DNA from: DASXRA01 sp036506155
GTDB lineage: Bacteria > Actinomycetota > Actinomycetes > Mycobacteriales > Jatrophihabitantaceae
Length of the DNA: 64,000 nt
Direction: 5' to 3'
Assembly (NCBI GenBank): GCA_036506155.1
Contig: DASXSF010000153.1
Location: forward strand, 62,001 to 126,000
The notes beneath the pieces are model-generated. The model saw only the letters and a program-made list of their open reading frames with translations, ran no database searches and was not told where the DNA came from. A program made the translations under genes and the position numbers. Within the stretch, counting starts at the first letter, position 1, and every line of letters begins with the position of its first letter. Positions 7,797 through 16,259 of the stretch are shown one piece after another.

Positions 7797-9890
7797 CTAC
7801 CTCCGCCCGACGCGCAGCAACAGCGCGGTGCGCGGACCGATCGGCAGCACCGATCCTACAGCCAGGCTGTCTGTACTTGCACCGGTGGGTGAAGTGGTGT
7901 TGATCAGGATCTCGTACGACTCGGCCCAGGGCTCCCGGGGCAGCGTGAACGACACGGTGCCGTCGCCGGAGTGCAGCACCAGCAGGTAGGACTCGTCGAC
8001 GATCGGCTCGCCGTGCAGGCCGCGGCTGCGCAGGCCGCGTCCATCCAGGTACATACCGATCGTGGTCAGGTCACTGTCGAACCAGTCCGCGTCGGTGAGC
8101 TCACGGCCCGACGGGTGGAACCAGGCGAGATCCTTGGAGCCGCCCTCCAGCGGCCGGCCCTCGAAGAACGCGCGCTGCCGCAACACCGGCGACGCGCGCC
8201 GCAACGCGATAACCCTGCGCGTCAGCGCGAGCAGATCGTCCGTCTCGGGCGACGGCGCCCAGGAGAGCCAGGACGTCGGATTGTCCTGGACATAAGCGTT
8301 GTTGTTGCCGTTCTGGGTGCGCCACCGCTCGTCGCCTGCAAGCAGCATCGGAACGCCGGTCGATAGCAGCAGCGTGACCAGCAGGTTGCGGGCCTGCCGC
8401 AGCCGCAGCGCATTGATCCCCGGCTCGTCGGTCGGCCCCTCGACGCCGCAATTGTAGGAGCGGTTGTCGTCGGTGCCGTCGCGGTTGTCCTCGCCGTTGG
8501 CCTCGTTGCGCTTCCGCTCGTACGAGACCAGATCCCGCAGGGTGAACCCGTCATGGGAGGTGACGAAGTTGATCGACGCGAACGGCAACCGCCCGGCTTC
8601 GCCGTACAGGTCGGACGAGCCGGACAGGCGATACGCCAGGTCGCGCACACCGCCGGATCCGCGCCCCCAGAACGCCCGCACCGTGTCGCGATAGACGCCG
8701 TTCCACTCCGTCCACAGCGGCGGGAAGTTGCCGACCTGGTACCCGCCGTCGCCGACGTCCCACGGCTCGGCGATCAGCTTTACCTGCGAGATCACCGGGT
8801 CCTGGTGGATCGTGTCGAAGAACGCCGAGAGCCGGTCGACGTCATGCAGCGAGCGAGCCAGCGCCGAGGCCAGGTCGAAGCGGAAGCCGTCGACACGCAT
8901 CTCCGTGACCCAGTAGCGCAGCGAGTCCATGATCAGTCGTAGCGAGAACGGCAGCCGCGCATCGAAGGTGTTGCCGCATCCGGTGTAGTCGGCGTACCGC
9001 GAGGGATCGCCGGGCTGCAACCGGTAGTACGTGCGATTGTCGATGCCGCGAAATGACAGCACCGGGCCGCCGGGACCGCCCTCGCAGGTGTGGTTGTAGA
9101 CCACGTCCAGCAGCACCTCGATGCCGGCCGCGTGTAAGGCGCGCACCATCGACTTGAACTCTCGCACCACCCCGCCCGGATCGCTCGCATGCGCGTATGC
9201 CGCATGCGGAGCGAAGAATCCGAGTGTGTTGTAGCCCCAGTAATTGCGCATTCCGCGCGCTTGCACGAACGGCTCCGACACGAATTGGTGCACCGGCATC
9301 AGCTCGACGGCGGTAACGCCCAGCGAACGCAGGTAGTCGATGACCGCCGGATGCGCCAGCCCCGCGTAGGTGCCGCGGCGCTCACTCGGCACGTCCGGAT
9401 GCTGACGGGTGAATCCGCGCACGTGCAGTTCGTAGATCACGGTGTCGTCCCACGGAACGTTCGGGTGCCGGTCGTCGCCCCAGTCGAACGCAGGATCGAT
9501 GATCGCGCAGCGCGGAACGTACGGTGCCGAGTCGTCGCGGGTCGCGGCATACACGGACGGATGGTCCGAAAAGTCGCCGACGATCGCCTTCGCGTAGGGG
9601 TCGACGAGCAGCTTCGTACGGTTGTGCAGCTGGCCTCGTGCCGGATCGTAGGGACCGTCCACCCGAAGTCCGTAGAGCTGCCCCGGCTGGACGCCGGGCA
9701 GGTAGCCGTGCCAGATGCCGAACGTCGCCTCGGTCAGCGGAACTCGTGTCTCGCGGCCGTCACCGCTGAACAGGCACACAGTGACGCCGGTCGCACTCGA
9801 CGACCACGCGGCGAAGTTTGTGCCCTGGCCGTCCCAATTTGCCCCAAGTGGGAAGGGCCGTCCCGGCCAGACAACGATGTCGAGACTCAT
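7797..9890 (-). CDS. glgX: Glycogen debranching enzyme GlgX (GH13)
   Basis: It hydrolyses alpha-1,6 branches of phosphorylase limit dextrins in the cytosol. The 697 residues show an N-terminal CBM48/isoamylase domain ('PLGANWDGQGTNFAAWSS') and a GH13 barrel. The barrel carries 'DVVYNHTCEG', the nucleophile Asp in 'GFRFDLASAL', the acid/base Glu in 'LIAEPWDVG' and 'SHDGFTLRDLV', followed by a beta-sandwich end. Length and motifs match GlgX/TreX. It is transcribed divergently from the ABC ATPase gene, with TACAGT 9 nt ahead of its ATG. It partners functionally with glgP. Confidence 0.95.
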   Translation of the reverse strand: MSLDIVVWPGRPFPLGANWDGQGTNFAAWSSSATGVTVCLFSGDGRETRVPLTEATFGIWHGYLPGVQPGQLYGLRVDGPYDPARGQLHNRTKLLVDPYAKAIVGDFSDHPSVYAATRDDSAPYVPRCAIIDPAFDWGDDRHPNVPWDDTVIYELHVRGFTRQHPDVPSERRGTYAGLAHPAVIDYLRSLGVTAVELMPVHQFVSEPFVQARGMRNYWGYNTLGFFAPHAAYAHASDPGGVVREFKSMVRALHAAGIEVLLDVVYNHTCEGGPGGPVLSFRGIDNRTYYRLQPGDPSRYADYTGCGNTFDARLPFSLRLIMDSLRYWVTEMRVDGFRFDLASALARSLHDVDRLSAFFDTIHQDPVISQVKLIAEPWDVGDGGYQVGNFPPLWTEWNGVYRDTVRAFWGRGSGGVRDLAYRLSGSSDLYGEAGRLPFASINFVTSHDGFTLRDLVSYERKRNEANGEDNRDGTDDNRSYNCGVEGPTDEPGINALRLRQARNLLVTLLLSTGVPMLLAGDERWRTQNGNNNAYVQDNPTSWLSWAPSPETDDLLALTRRVIALRRASPVLRQRAFFEGRPLEGGSKDLAWFHPSGRELTDADWFDSDLTTIGMYLDGRGLRSRGLHGEPIVDESYLLVLHSGDGTVSFTLPREPWAESYEILINTTSPTGASTDSLAVGSVLPIGPRTALLLRVGRR

Positions 9891-9955
9891 GTTGACGGGA
9901 CTGTAACCGGTTGCCCTGCGCGACCGCCTGGGGTTCGTGCGGTTTGATATGCGCC

Positions 9956-10753
9956 GTGGCCGAGGTGAATGCCGACGCGGTGCTGCAATTGGTCGGAGTG
10001 ACCGTGCGCCGCGGTGACAAGATGCTGCTCGACAACGTCGACTGGACGGTCGAGCTCGATGAGCGCTGGGTCATCATCGGCCCCAACGGAGCCGGCAAGA
10101 CCACGCTCTTGCAGATTGCCGGCGCGATGATGCATCCGACGTCGGGAGAGGCCTACGTCCTCGGCGAGAGGCTCGGCGGCGTGGACGTCTTTGAGCTGCG
10201 CCCCCGGATCGGGTTCACCAGCTCCGCGCTGGCGCAGCGCATCCCCGGCGAGGAGAAGGTCGTCGACGTTGTGGTGAGCGCCGGGTACGCCGTGGTGGGC
10301 CGCTGGCGGGAGGCGTACGGACGCCACGACGTGCGCCGCGCGGCACAGCTGCTGGAACGGTTCGGCGTGGCAGACCTGGCCGAACGGCCGTACGGCAGCT
10401 TGAGCGAGGGCGAGCGCAAACGGGTGCAGATCGCCCGAGCCATGATGACTGACCCCGAACTGCTGCTCTTGGACGAGCCGGCCGCGGGCATGGACCTCGG
10501 CGGCCGCGAAGATCTGGTGCGCCGCCTGCACCGGCTCGCTGTCGACCCCGACGCGCCCACAACGGTGCTCGTCACGCATCACGTCGAGGAAATCCCTGAG
10601 GGCGTCACCCACGCGATGTTGCTGCGCGACGGGCGCATCGTCCAATCCGGACTGGTGCACGACGTGATCGACTCGGAGAACCTGTCCGAGACGTTCGGCG
10701 AACTCATCGGCGTGTGGCGTCGTCGCGGCCGCTACTTCGCCAGAGCCGACTAA
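9956..10753 (+). CDS. ABC transporter ATP-binding protein
   Basis: A stand-alone ATPase subunit of about 265 residues. It has Walker A GPNGAGKTT near residue 39, signature LSEGERKR, Walker B LLLLDEPAAGMD and the switch His in 'VLVTHHVEEI'. There is no membrane partner next to it, so it may serve a remote permease or a soluble function. The frame extends 15 codons further upstream, but GTG at 9956 puts the first beta strand at the usual distance and lies 7 nt after a TTTGAT hexamer. Position before echA matches Rv3041c in M. tuberculosis as I recall it. Confidence 0.88.
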   Translation: MAEVNADAVLQLVGVTVRRGDKMLLDNVDWTVELDERWVIIGPNGAGKTTLLQIAGAMMHPTSGEAYVLGERLGGVDVFELRPRIGFTSSALAQRIPGEEKVVDVVVSAGYAVVGRWREAYGRHDVRRAAQLLERFGVADLAERPYGSLSEGERKRVQIARAMMTDPELLLLDEPAAGMDLGGREDLVRRLHRLAVDPDAPTTVLVTHHVEEIPEGVTHAMLLRDGRIVQSGLVHDVIDSENLSETFGELIGVWRRRGRYFARAD

Positions 10754-10760
10754 ACTTATC

Positions 10761-10879
10761 CCGCCTGGGCGTCGCTCGATCCGGACCGCTCGCTTCGCTC
10801 GGGCCCGTCTTGCGCGCCGCTCCGCGCCTGCGGCGCGGGCCGCGTGGCGGCGGCCGGACTCTTCGCGCGAGCGCTCATC
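10761..10879 (-). repeat. Interspersed GC-rich repeat, copy A
   Basis: On the minus strand this begins GATGAGCGCTCGCGCGAAG, runs through a variable GC-rich middle with small inverted repeats, and ends GGGCCCGAGCGAAGCGAGCG-GTCCGGATCGAGCGACGC. The same ends recur at 16861-16946 and 49406-49524, and the first block again at 51642. It fills the gap between the ABC ATPase and echA. No protein-coding signal was seen. Confidence 0.8.
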
Positions 10880-10922
10880 GCGTTTGTGGTTGCCTTCCGC
10901 TTTGGATCGTGACGCTGATGGC

Positions 10923-10928
10923 TAGGCT
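10923..10928 (+). promoter_or_regulatory. -10 box (TAGGCT) of echA
   Basis: TAGGCT lies 8 nt upstream of the ATG at 10937, just downstream of repeat copy A. Confidence 0.4.
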
Positions 10929-10936
10929 GCCGGGTC

Positions 10937-11710
10937 ATGGGTGAGTTCGTCAGCGTCGACGTCGCGGGCAGCGTGGCCACGATCCGGCTGCACCGGCCGC
11001 CGATGAATGCCATCAGCCGCGGAGTGCAGGAGGAGTTGCGCGACGCCGCGCGGCAGGTGGGCGCCGACGAGGCGGTACGTGCCGTCGTGCTGTACGGCGG
11101 GGACAAGGTGTTCGCCGCCGGCGCGGACGTCAAGGAGTTCGCTCCCATGACGCATGCGCAGATCATGCGCGACGCGGAGCGCATCAGCTCCTCGATCGAC
11201 GCGGTTGCGCGCATCCCCAAACCGGTGATCGCCGCCGTGACCGGGTACGCCCTGGGCGGTGGCTGCGAGCTCGCGCTGGCCGCGGACTTCCGGGTGAGCG
11301 CCGAAGACGCGAAGTGGGGACAGCCGGAGATCCTGCTCGGCATCATCCCGGGCATGGGCGGCACGCAGCGGCTGCCGCGGCTCGTCGGCCCGGCACGGGC
11401 GAAGGAGCTGATCTACACCGGCCGGATGATCGACGCCGGAGAGGCGTTGGGAATCGGACTCGCCGACGTGGTCGTCCCCGCAGAAGACGTTTACAGCACG
11501 GCTGTGGAGATGGCGACCACCTATGTGAACGGTCCGGCGCTCGCGCTCCAAGCCGCGAAGGCTGCGATCGACGATGGGCTCGAGACCGACCTTGAGAGCG
11601 GCCTGCGACTCGAGTCGCATCTGTTCGCGTCGCTGTTCGCGACGGCCGACCGTGACACCGGCATCCGATCGTTCCTCGAGAACGGTCCTGGCAAGGCCGA
11701 GTTCACGTGA
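10937..11710 (+). CDS. Enoyl-CoA hydratase/isomerase family protein
   Basis: A crotonase-fold enzyme of 257 residues, expected to hydrate 2-enoyl-CoA in fatty-acid or related beta-oxidation. The oxyanion-hole segments 'FAAGADVKEF' (about residue 57) and 'ALGGGCELALAADFRV' are present. Both catalytic acids are placed as in classical hydratases, in 'GQPEILLGIIPGMGGTQRL', so activity is likely. It overlaps the following methyltransferase by GTGA. The neighbour order ABC ATPase, echA, methyltransferase matches Rv3041c-Rv3039c-Rv3038c (EchA17) from memory. Confidence 0.9.
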   Translation: MGEFVSVDVAGSVATIRLHRPPMNAISRGVQEELRDAARQVGADEAVRAVVLYGGDKVFAAGADVKEFAPMTHAQIMRDAERISSSIDAVARIPKPVIAAVTGYALGGGCELALAADFRVSAEDAKWGQPEILLGIIPGMGGTQRLPRLVGPARAKELIYTGRMIDAGEALGIGLADVVVPAEDVYSTAVEMATTYVNGPALALQAAKAAIDDGLETDLESGLRLESHLFASLFATADRDTGIRSFLENGPGKAEFT

Positions 11711-12624
11711 CCGCCTCCGCCGAGCAGATCGAGGCGGCCTGGCACGATCCCAAGCTCGCGAACGTCCTGTACCACGACTGGGAAGCTGACGGCTATGACG
11801 AGAAGTGGTCGATCTCGTTCGACCAGCGGTGCATCGACTATGCCCGCGACCGCTTCGCCAATATCGCCGGGATGTCCGGCTGGCCCTATGCAAACGCGCT
11901 CGAAGTGGGTTGTGGCACCGGGTTCTTCCTGCTGAACCTGAAACTCGCCGGGGTGATCGACCGCGGACACGTGACCGACCTCAGTCCCGGCATGGTCGCC
12001 GTCGCAGAAGGCAACGCCCGCAAACTGGGGTTCGAGGTCGCCGGCCGGGTGGCCGACGCGGAACGGCTTCCGTACGACGACGCGACGTTCGACCTCGTCA
12101 TCGGCCATGCGGTGCTGCACCACATACCCGACGTCGAGCAGACATTCCGCGAGGTGCTGCGGGTCCTCAAGCCCGGCGGGCGGTTCGTCTTCGCAGGCGA
12201 GCCCACCAAGTGGGGCGACTACGTCGCGCGCCGCCTGTCACGCGCGACCTGGTGGCTGACGACTCGTCTCGCTCCTCCCGGGTGGCGCCGACCACGGGCC
12301 GAACTCGACGAGTCGTCGCGCGCCGCGGCGCTCGAGGCCGTGGTCGACCTGCACACGTTCGTCCCCTCCTTACTGGAGGGCATGGCGGTCAGCGCGGGTG
12401 CGGAGCACGTCGAGACGAAGTGCGAGGAGTTGAGCGCCGCGTGGTTCGGCTGGCCGGTGCGAACCTTCGAGGCGGCGGTGCCGCGCGACAAGCTGGGTTG
12501 GGGCTGGGCCAACTTCGCGATGCGGACCTGGCAGCGACTATCCACTCTGGACAGAATGCTCACCCGAGTCGTGCCGAAAGACCTCTACTACAACGCCGAG
12601 ATCACCGGATGCAGACCCTCCTGA
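11707..12624 (+). CDS. Class I SAM-dependent methyltransferase
   Basis: The 305 residues have a Methyltransf_11-like core: motif I 'ALEVGCGTGFFLLNL' at about residues 63-77, 'DLSPGMVAVAEGNA' and 'ERLPYDDATFDLVIGHAVLHHI'. A C-terminal extension of about 130 residues is rich in Trp/Arg. The N-terminal 'LYHDWEADGYDEKWSISFDQRC' is a distinctive opening that I associate with the mycobacterial Rv3038c-like group. The substrate is unknown. The gene is translationally coupled to echA (GTGA) and overlaps the HAD gene by 16 bp. Confidence 0.88.
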   Translation: MTASAEQIEAAWHDPKLANVLYHDWEADGYDEKWSISFDQRCIDYARDRFANIAGMSGWPYANALEVGCGTGFFLLNLKLAGVIDRGHVTDLSPGMVAVAEGNARKLGFEVAGRVADAERLPYDDATFDLVIGHAVLHHIPDVEQTFREVLRVLKPGGRFVFAGEPTKWGDYVARRLSRATWWLTTRLAPPGWRRPRAELDESSRAAALEAVVDLHTFVPSLLEGMAVSAGAEHVETKCEELSAAWFGWPVRTFEAAVPRDKLGWGWANFAMRTWQRLSTLDRMLTRVVPKDLYYNAEITGCRPS

Positions 12625-13268
12625 TCGACCTGGACGGGACGCTGTCCGACTCGGCACCAGGCATCCTGGCTTCGCTTCGGCGCGCGTTCGCCGATGTCGG
12701 CGTGCCGGAGCCGGACGAGGCGACGATGCGCTCACTGCTCGGTCCGCCTTTCTACGAGGCGCTGCCGCCATTGTTCGGCGCCGATCGCGTCCCGGCGATC
12801 ATCGAGGCGTACCGCTCCTACTACGACACCGCGATGTTCGACACTCGCCTCTACGCCGGGATGGTCGACGTGCTGACCGACCTACGGGCGCGCGGCGTCA
12901 CGCTTGCCGTCGCGACCAGCAAGCCCGAGGCATACGCGGTACCGATCGCCGAGCACCTGGGAATTGCCGGGTACTTCCAGACGATCGGCGGCGATGCCCT
13001 GGACGGTTCGCGCGACACCAAGGCAAAGGTAGTCGCGTCGGTGCTGGAGCGCCTGGGATCACCCGATCCGGCGGGTGTGCTCATGCTCGGCGACCGCTCG
13101 CACGATGTCGACGGCGCGCGGGCACACGGCATCGACTGCCTGGGTGCAGGGTGGGGCTACGGACGGCCGGGTGAACTGGCAGACGCCGTGGAGGTCTTCG
13201 CCACGCCCTACAGGCTGCTGGCCGCCCACGAACGGATCTTCGGCGGGCGCAGTGCCGCGACGGCGTGA
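12609..13268 (+). CDS. HAD-superfamily phosphatase (phosphoglycolate phosphatase-like)
   Basis: The 219-residue HAD hydrolase has motif I DLDGTLSDS with the nucleophile Asp at about residue 7, a four-helix C1 cap, motif II 'VAVATSKPEAY', a conserved Lys near 'DTKAKVV' and motif IV 'MLGDRSHDVDGA'. It resembles Gph/PGP phosphatases acting on small sugar phosphates or phosphoglycolate. The ATG at 12609 gives a normal N-terminus. It overlaps the methyltransferase in front and the acyltransferase behind, which suggests one transcript. Confidence 0.88.
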   Translation: MQTLLIDLDGTLSDSAPGILASLRRAFADVGVPEPDEATMRSLLGPPFYEALPPLFGADRVPAIIEAYRSYYDTAMFDTRLYAGMVDVLTDLRARGVTLAVATSKPEAYAVPIAEHLGIAGYFQTIGGDALDGSRDTKAKVVASVLERLGSPDPAGVLMLGDRSHDVDGARAHGIDCLGAGWGYGRPGELADAVEVFATPYRLLAAHERIFGGRSAATA

Positions 13269-13866
13269 GGGCCCTCGATTCCTCACCGTCGCATCGCTTC
13301 GCTGGGTCTTCCGCCACCGCGCCTATACGCCGTGGTACCTCGTGCGGTACTGGCGGTTCTTCCGGTTCAAGCTCGCCAACCCGCACGTGGTCACTCGAGG
13401 ATTCGTGTTCCTGGACCGTGGAGCCACGCTGTATGCACGCCGTGGGCTCGGCCGGCTCGTCCTGGGGCGGTGGTTGCACCTAGGCGCGGATACCGCGGTC
13501 CGCTGTCATGAAGGAACGCTGCGGATCGGCGACAAGTGCACCTTCGGCCGGCGTGCCTCGATCAACTGCTACCTCGACGTCGAGATCGGCAGCGCCGTGC
13601 TGGTCGCCGACGACGTGTACATCTCGGACTTCGACCACCGCGTCGATGACATCACTCGCCCGATCAAGGATCAGGGCATCGTCAAGTCGCGCGTGCGCGT
13701 CGGCGATGACGTGTGGCTGGGCGCAAAAGCCACGGTGTCTCGTGGGGCGCGCATCGGCCGGGGTGCTGTCGTCGGTGCGAACGCCGTGGTGACGCGCGAC
13801 ATCCCCGACTACGGCGTGGCGGTCGGCGCGCCGGCTCGGGTGATCCGGTCCCGCTCGTCCTCGTAA
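13252..13866 (+). CDS. Hexapeptide-repeat acyltransferase
   Basis: The 204-residue protein has a left-handed beta-helix of hexapeptide repeats (about residues 70-190). It includes 'DDVYISDFDHRVDD', whose His is the usual catalytic base of maltose/xenobiotic acetyltransferase-like enzymes, and 'VWLGAKATVSRGARIGRGAVVGANAVVT'. It probably acetylates a sugar or glycan. Start chosen: the GTG at 13252, overlapping the HAD gene by 17 bp. It resembles the position of Rv3034c beside the methylglucose lipopolysaccharide genes. It converges on the GT4 gene with a 58-bp overlap. Confidence 0.82.
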   Translation: MPRRREGPRFLTVASLRWVFRHRAYTPWYLVRYWRFFRFKLANPHVVTRGFVFLDRGATLYARRGLGRLVLGRWLHLGADTAVRCHEGTLRIGDKCTFGRRASINCYLDVEIGSAVLVADDVYISDFDHRVDDITRPIKDQGIVKSRVRVGDDVWLGAKATVSRGARIGRGAVVGANAVVTRDIPDYGVAVGAPARVIRSRSSS

Positions 13867-15032
13867 CCTGCATACAGCGCAGCTGTACGCTTCGCGACCG
13901 CCGTCCAGGTGTAGTCGCGCCGGACGATCCGCTGCGCGCGAGCGGCCCCGCGTCGGGCGGCCGAGCGATCGCCCAGCAGCCCGGCAACCGCGCCGGCCAG
14001 CGCCGCCGGGTCGTCGGGAGCGAACCGGGCGCCGGCGAACGTCAGGTCGCGCAGTCCGCCGGTGTCGGCCACCGCGAGCGGCGTGCCGGCGGCCGCCGCC
14101 TCCAGGGCCACCAGGCCGAACGGCTCATACAGCGACGGCACGAGCACCATGTCGGCCGCACCGAGCAGCGCGGCGAGGTCGCCGGCGGGGACGAAGCCGG
14201 CCCAGTGCACGGCATCGCCCAACCGGCGCGCCTCGGCGCGCAGCGTGGCCTCCTGCGGACCGGCACCGGCTACCACGAGGCGCGCGCCCGGCAACTCGCG
14301 GCGCAGCCGGGGCATGGCCGCGAGCGCGGTGTGGACGCCCTTCTCGTACACCAGACGGCCCGCCAGTACGAGCAGCGGACCGTCGCCCGCGTACCGTGCC
14401 CGGGCGGCTAGCCGGGCCCGAGCCGGGGCTCGCCAGGCGTCCGCGTCGAGGCCGTTGGGCACGACGTCGACCCGTTCGGGCGAAAGCTCGAACAAGCGGG
14501 CCAGTTCGTCCCGCATGAACGACGAGCAGACGATCACGCGCGTGGCTCGGCCTACGAGCCAGCGCTCGAAAGAGTGCACCGCACGGTTGAGCGGCGCCGG
14601 CAGCCAGCCCTGGTGACGGCCTGCCTCGGTGGCATGCATCGTGGCGACGATCGGCCGGCCGGTGACCTGCGCGAGTGTCGTCGCGCACTGCGTTACCAGC
14701 CAGTCGTGTGCGTGGATGACGTCGGGCCGCCAGCGCCGCACGACGGGCAGCGCGGCGCGCAGCAACGCGTGCTCGAACGCCTGCGTCCAGGCGAGCAGGC
14801 TCTCGGTCGTGAGGTCGAGCGCGATCGGGTCGACGGCGGCCCGGCGTACCCGCACCCCTTCGTGCACGCCGTCGGGCAGGCCGGCGCCGCCTCGTGTCAC
14901 CACGCACACCTCGTGCCCGGCGGCGCCGAGCTCGTGCGAGAGCGCGTCGACGTGCCTGCCCAACCCACCGACGATCAGCGGCGGGTACTCCCATGACAGC
15001 ATCAGTACGCGCACGTCGCGAGATGCTGCCAC
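13809..15032 (-). CDS. GT4 family glycosyltransferase (Rv3032-like)
   Basis: A retaining GT-B transferase of 407 residues. It opens 'MLSWEYPPLIVGGLGRHVDALS', the glycogen-synthase-like N-domain, with 'HAHDWLV' and 'ATMHATEAGRHQGWL'. The C-domain has 'GRLVYEKGVHTALAAM' and the E-x7-E motif 'SLYEPFGLVALEAA'. Such proteins add alpha-1,4-glucose from UDP/ADP-glucose. In mycobacteria the homologue elongates methylglucose lipopolysaccharide or glycogen. The gene is divergent from a membrane protein gene only 21 bp away. Exact product and donor are inferred. Confidence 0.88.
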   Translation of the reverse strand: MAASRDVRVLMLSWEYPPLIVGGLGRHVDALSHELGAAGHEVCVVTRGGAGLPDGVHEGVRVRRAAVDPIALDLTTESLLAWTQAFEHALLRAALPVVRRWRPDVIHAHDWLVTQCATTLAQVTGRPIVATMHATEAGRHQGWLPAPLNRAVHSFERWLVGRATRVIVCSSFMRDELARLFELSPERVDVVPNGLDADAWRAPARARLAARARYAGDGPLLVLAGRLVYEKGVHTALAAMPRLRRELPGARLVVAGAGPQEATLRAEARRLGDAVHWAGFVPAGDLAALLGAADMVLVPSLYEPFGLVALEAAAAGTPLAVADTGGLRDLTFAGARFAPDDPAALAGAVAGLLGDRSAARRGAARAQRIVRRDYTWTAVAKRTAALYAGYEDERDRITRAGAPTATP

Positions 15033-15053
15033 GTGGTGTCACAGGAGGTGTTC

Positions 15054-15635
15054 GTGGGCTCGTTCGTGCTGCGGTACCGCGGCGTCATCGCCGTGGTGCT
15101 GCTGCTCGCGGCCGTGCTGTTCGGTGGCCTCTACCGTGTCGCGGACGGTGTCGAGAAGCATTCGTACAACTCCGGCGCGGTGCCCCCGGACACGGTGCAG
15201 CTCACCCAGGGTCGTACGTATCAAATCTCGGTGCCCGGCGGGCGCAAGGCGCTGGCCAAGCGCGGGATCTCGACCAGCGTCGCGCAGTGCTCGGTGACGC
15301 TGCGGTCGGGCGTCAGCCAGAACCTCACCGTGACACCGCTGTCGAACGACGTTCGGCCCACGAACGCGCTCGCGACGTTCGTCGCGCCGGTCAGCGGGTC
15401 GGTGCATCTCGACTGCGGGCCGTGGGGCGCCGTCTATGTCGACGACGCCGACAACACCGGGTGGGACTATGCCGGGCTGTTCCTGCTCCTGACCGCGATC
15501 TGCCTCACGCTGGCTGTCGCGCTCGGGCTGTCCGCGCTATACGCCCGCCACGACGACGAGGTCCAGCGCGGTGTCGGGGCTGGAGCGGGTGATCACGAAG
15601 TCGCGGGCCCTGACGGCGGCGACCCGCTGAGCTAA
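15054..15635 (+). CDS. Membrane-anchored protein of unknown function
   Basis: The 193 residues have an N-terminal membrane segment (about 10-32), an extracytoplasmic beta-rich region of about 100 residues with two Cys (about 79 and 122) that could form a disulfide, a second hydrophobic segment (about 142-165) and a polar tail. The GTG at 15054 has AGGAGG 5 nt upstream, a strong ribosome site. Its last 99 bp overlap the convergent methyltransferase gene. I recognise no family. It stands where mycobacteria have the GH57 gene, but it is unrelated to GH57. Confidence 0.75.
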   Translation: MGSFVLRYRGVIAVVLLLAAVLFGGLYRVADGVEKHSYNSGAVPPDTVQLTQGRTYQISVPGGRKALAKRGISTSVAQCSVTLRSGVSQNLTVTPLSNDVRPTNALATFVAPVSGSVHLDCGPWGAVYVDDADNTGWDYAGLFLLLTAICLTLAVALGLSALYARHDDEVQRGVGAGAGDHEVAGPDGGDPLS

Positions 15636-16259
15636 TTCAGCGCTCCACTCACCGGGCGGCGCGGCCAACTGCGCCGCGACGAAGGCACCATGCTTCGCAA
15701 GCCGGGGGCCGGCGTGTACTCCGAGGACCTCAACCTGTGCGAACCCGCAGGTGTTGACCAGCCCGGACAACTCGGCGGCAGTGAACTCGTGACTGTGGAA
15801 CGGGTTTCCCGGCGCCGTCCCGCCGGGCGAGAACGTGAGCCGGTTCGGCGTCGTGACGAGAAGCGTGCCGCGCGGGCGCAGCACCCGCCGGCACTCCGCG
15901 AGAAACTGCGGCTGATTCCAGATGTGCTCGATCACCTGAAGCGCGGCAACCACGTCGAACGTCTCGTCGCCAAGGGGCAAGGCCGCGACGTTGGCCTGAA
16001 CGAACGCCGGGCCGCCATATCGCCTCGCTGCGTGCCGCACCACGCTCCCGTCATAGTCGATCGCGACGACCCGTTCGGCCACCGCCGCGAACAGCGCCGC
16101 CCCGTATCCCTCGCCCGCACCGACTTCGAGCAGCGACCGTACTCCTGCGTATGGCAGCAGGAACCGGTACGCGGCCTCGTGCCGCCGGTACCAGTAGTTC
16201 TCGTGCCAGACGCCCGGCACGGTGCGCTCGCCGGTGAGGGGCAGCGATCCGTCGATCAC
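15537..16259 (-). CDS. SAM-dependent methyltransferase (Rv3030-like)
   Basis: The 240-residue class I methyltransferase has motif I LLEVGAGEGYGAA at about residues 40-52, 'VAIDYDGSVVRHA', 'LPLGDETFDVVAALQVIEHIWNQP' and 'LRPRGTLLVTTPNRLTFSPGG'. 'P(L)TGERTVPGVWHENYWYRRHEAAY' at the N-terminus is distinctive of the group beside the mycobacterial MGLP glucosyltransferase. It probably O-methylates a polysaccharide or sugar. The GTG start overlaps the PfpI gene by 4 bp. Its 3' end overlaps the membrane-protein gene by 99 bp. Confidence 0.85.
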   Translation of the reverse strand: MIDGSLPLTGERTVPGVWHENYWYRRHEAAYRFLLPYAGVRSLLEVGAGEGYGAALFAAVAERVVAIDYDGSVVRHAARRYGGPAFVQANVAALPLGDETFDVVAALQVIEHIWNQPQFLAECRRVLRPRGTLLVTTPNRLTFSPGGTAPGNPFHSHEFTAAELSGLVNTCGFAQVEVLGVHAGPRLAKHGAFVAAQLAAPPGEWSAELAQRVAAVRARDFVITRSSPDTALDLVVVAGV

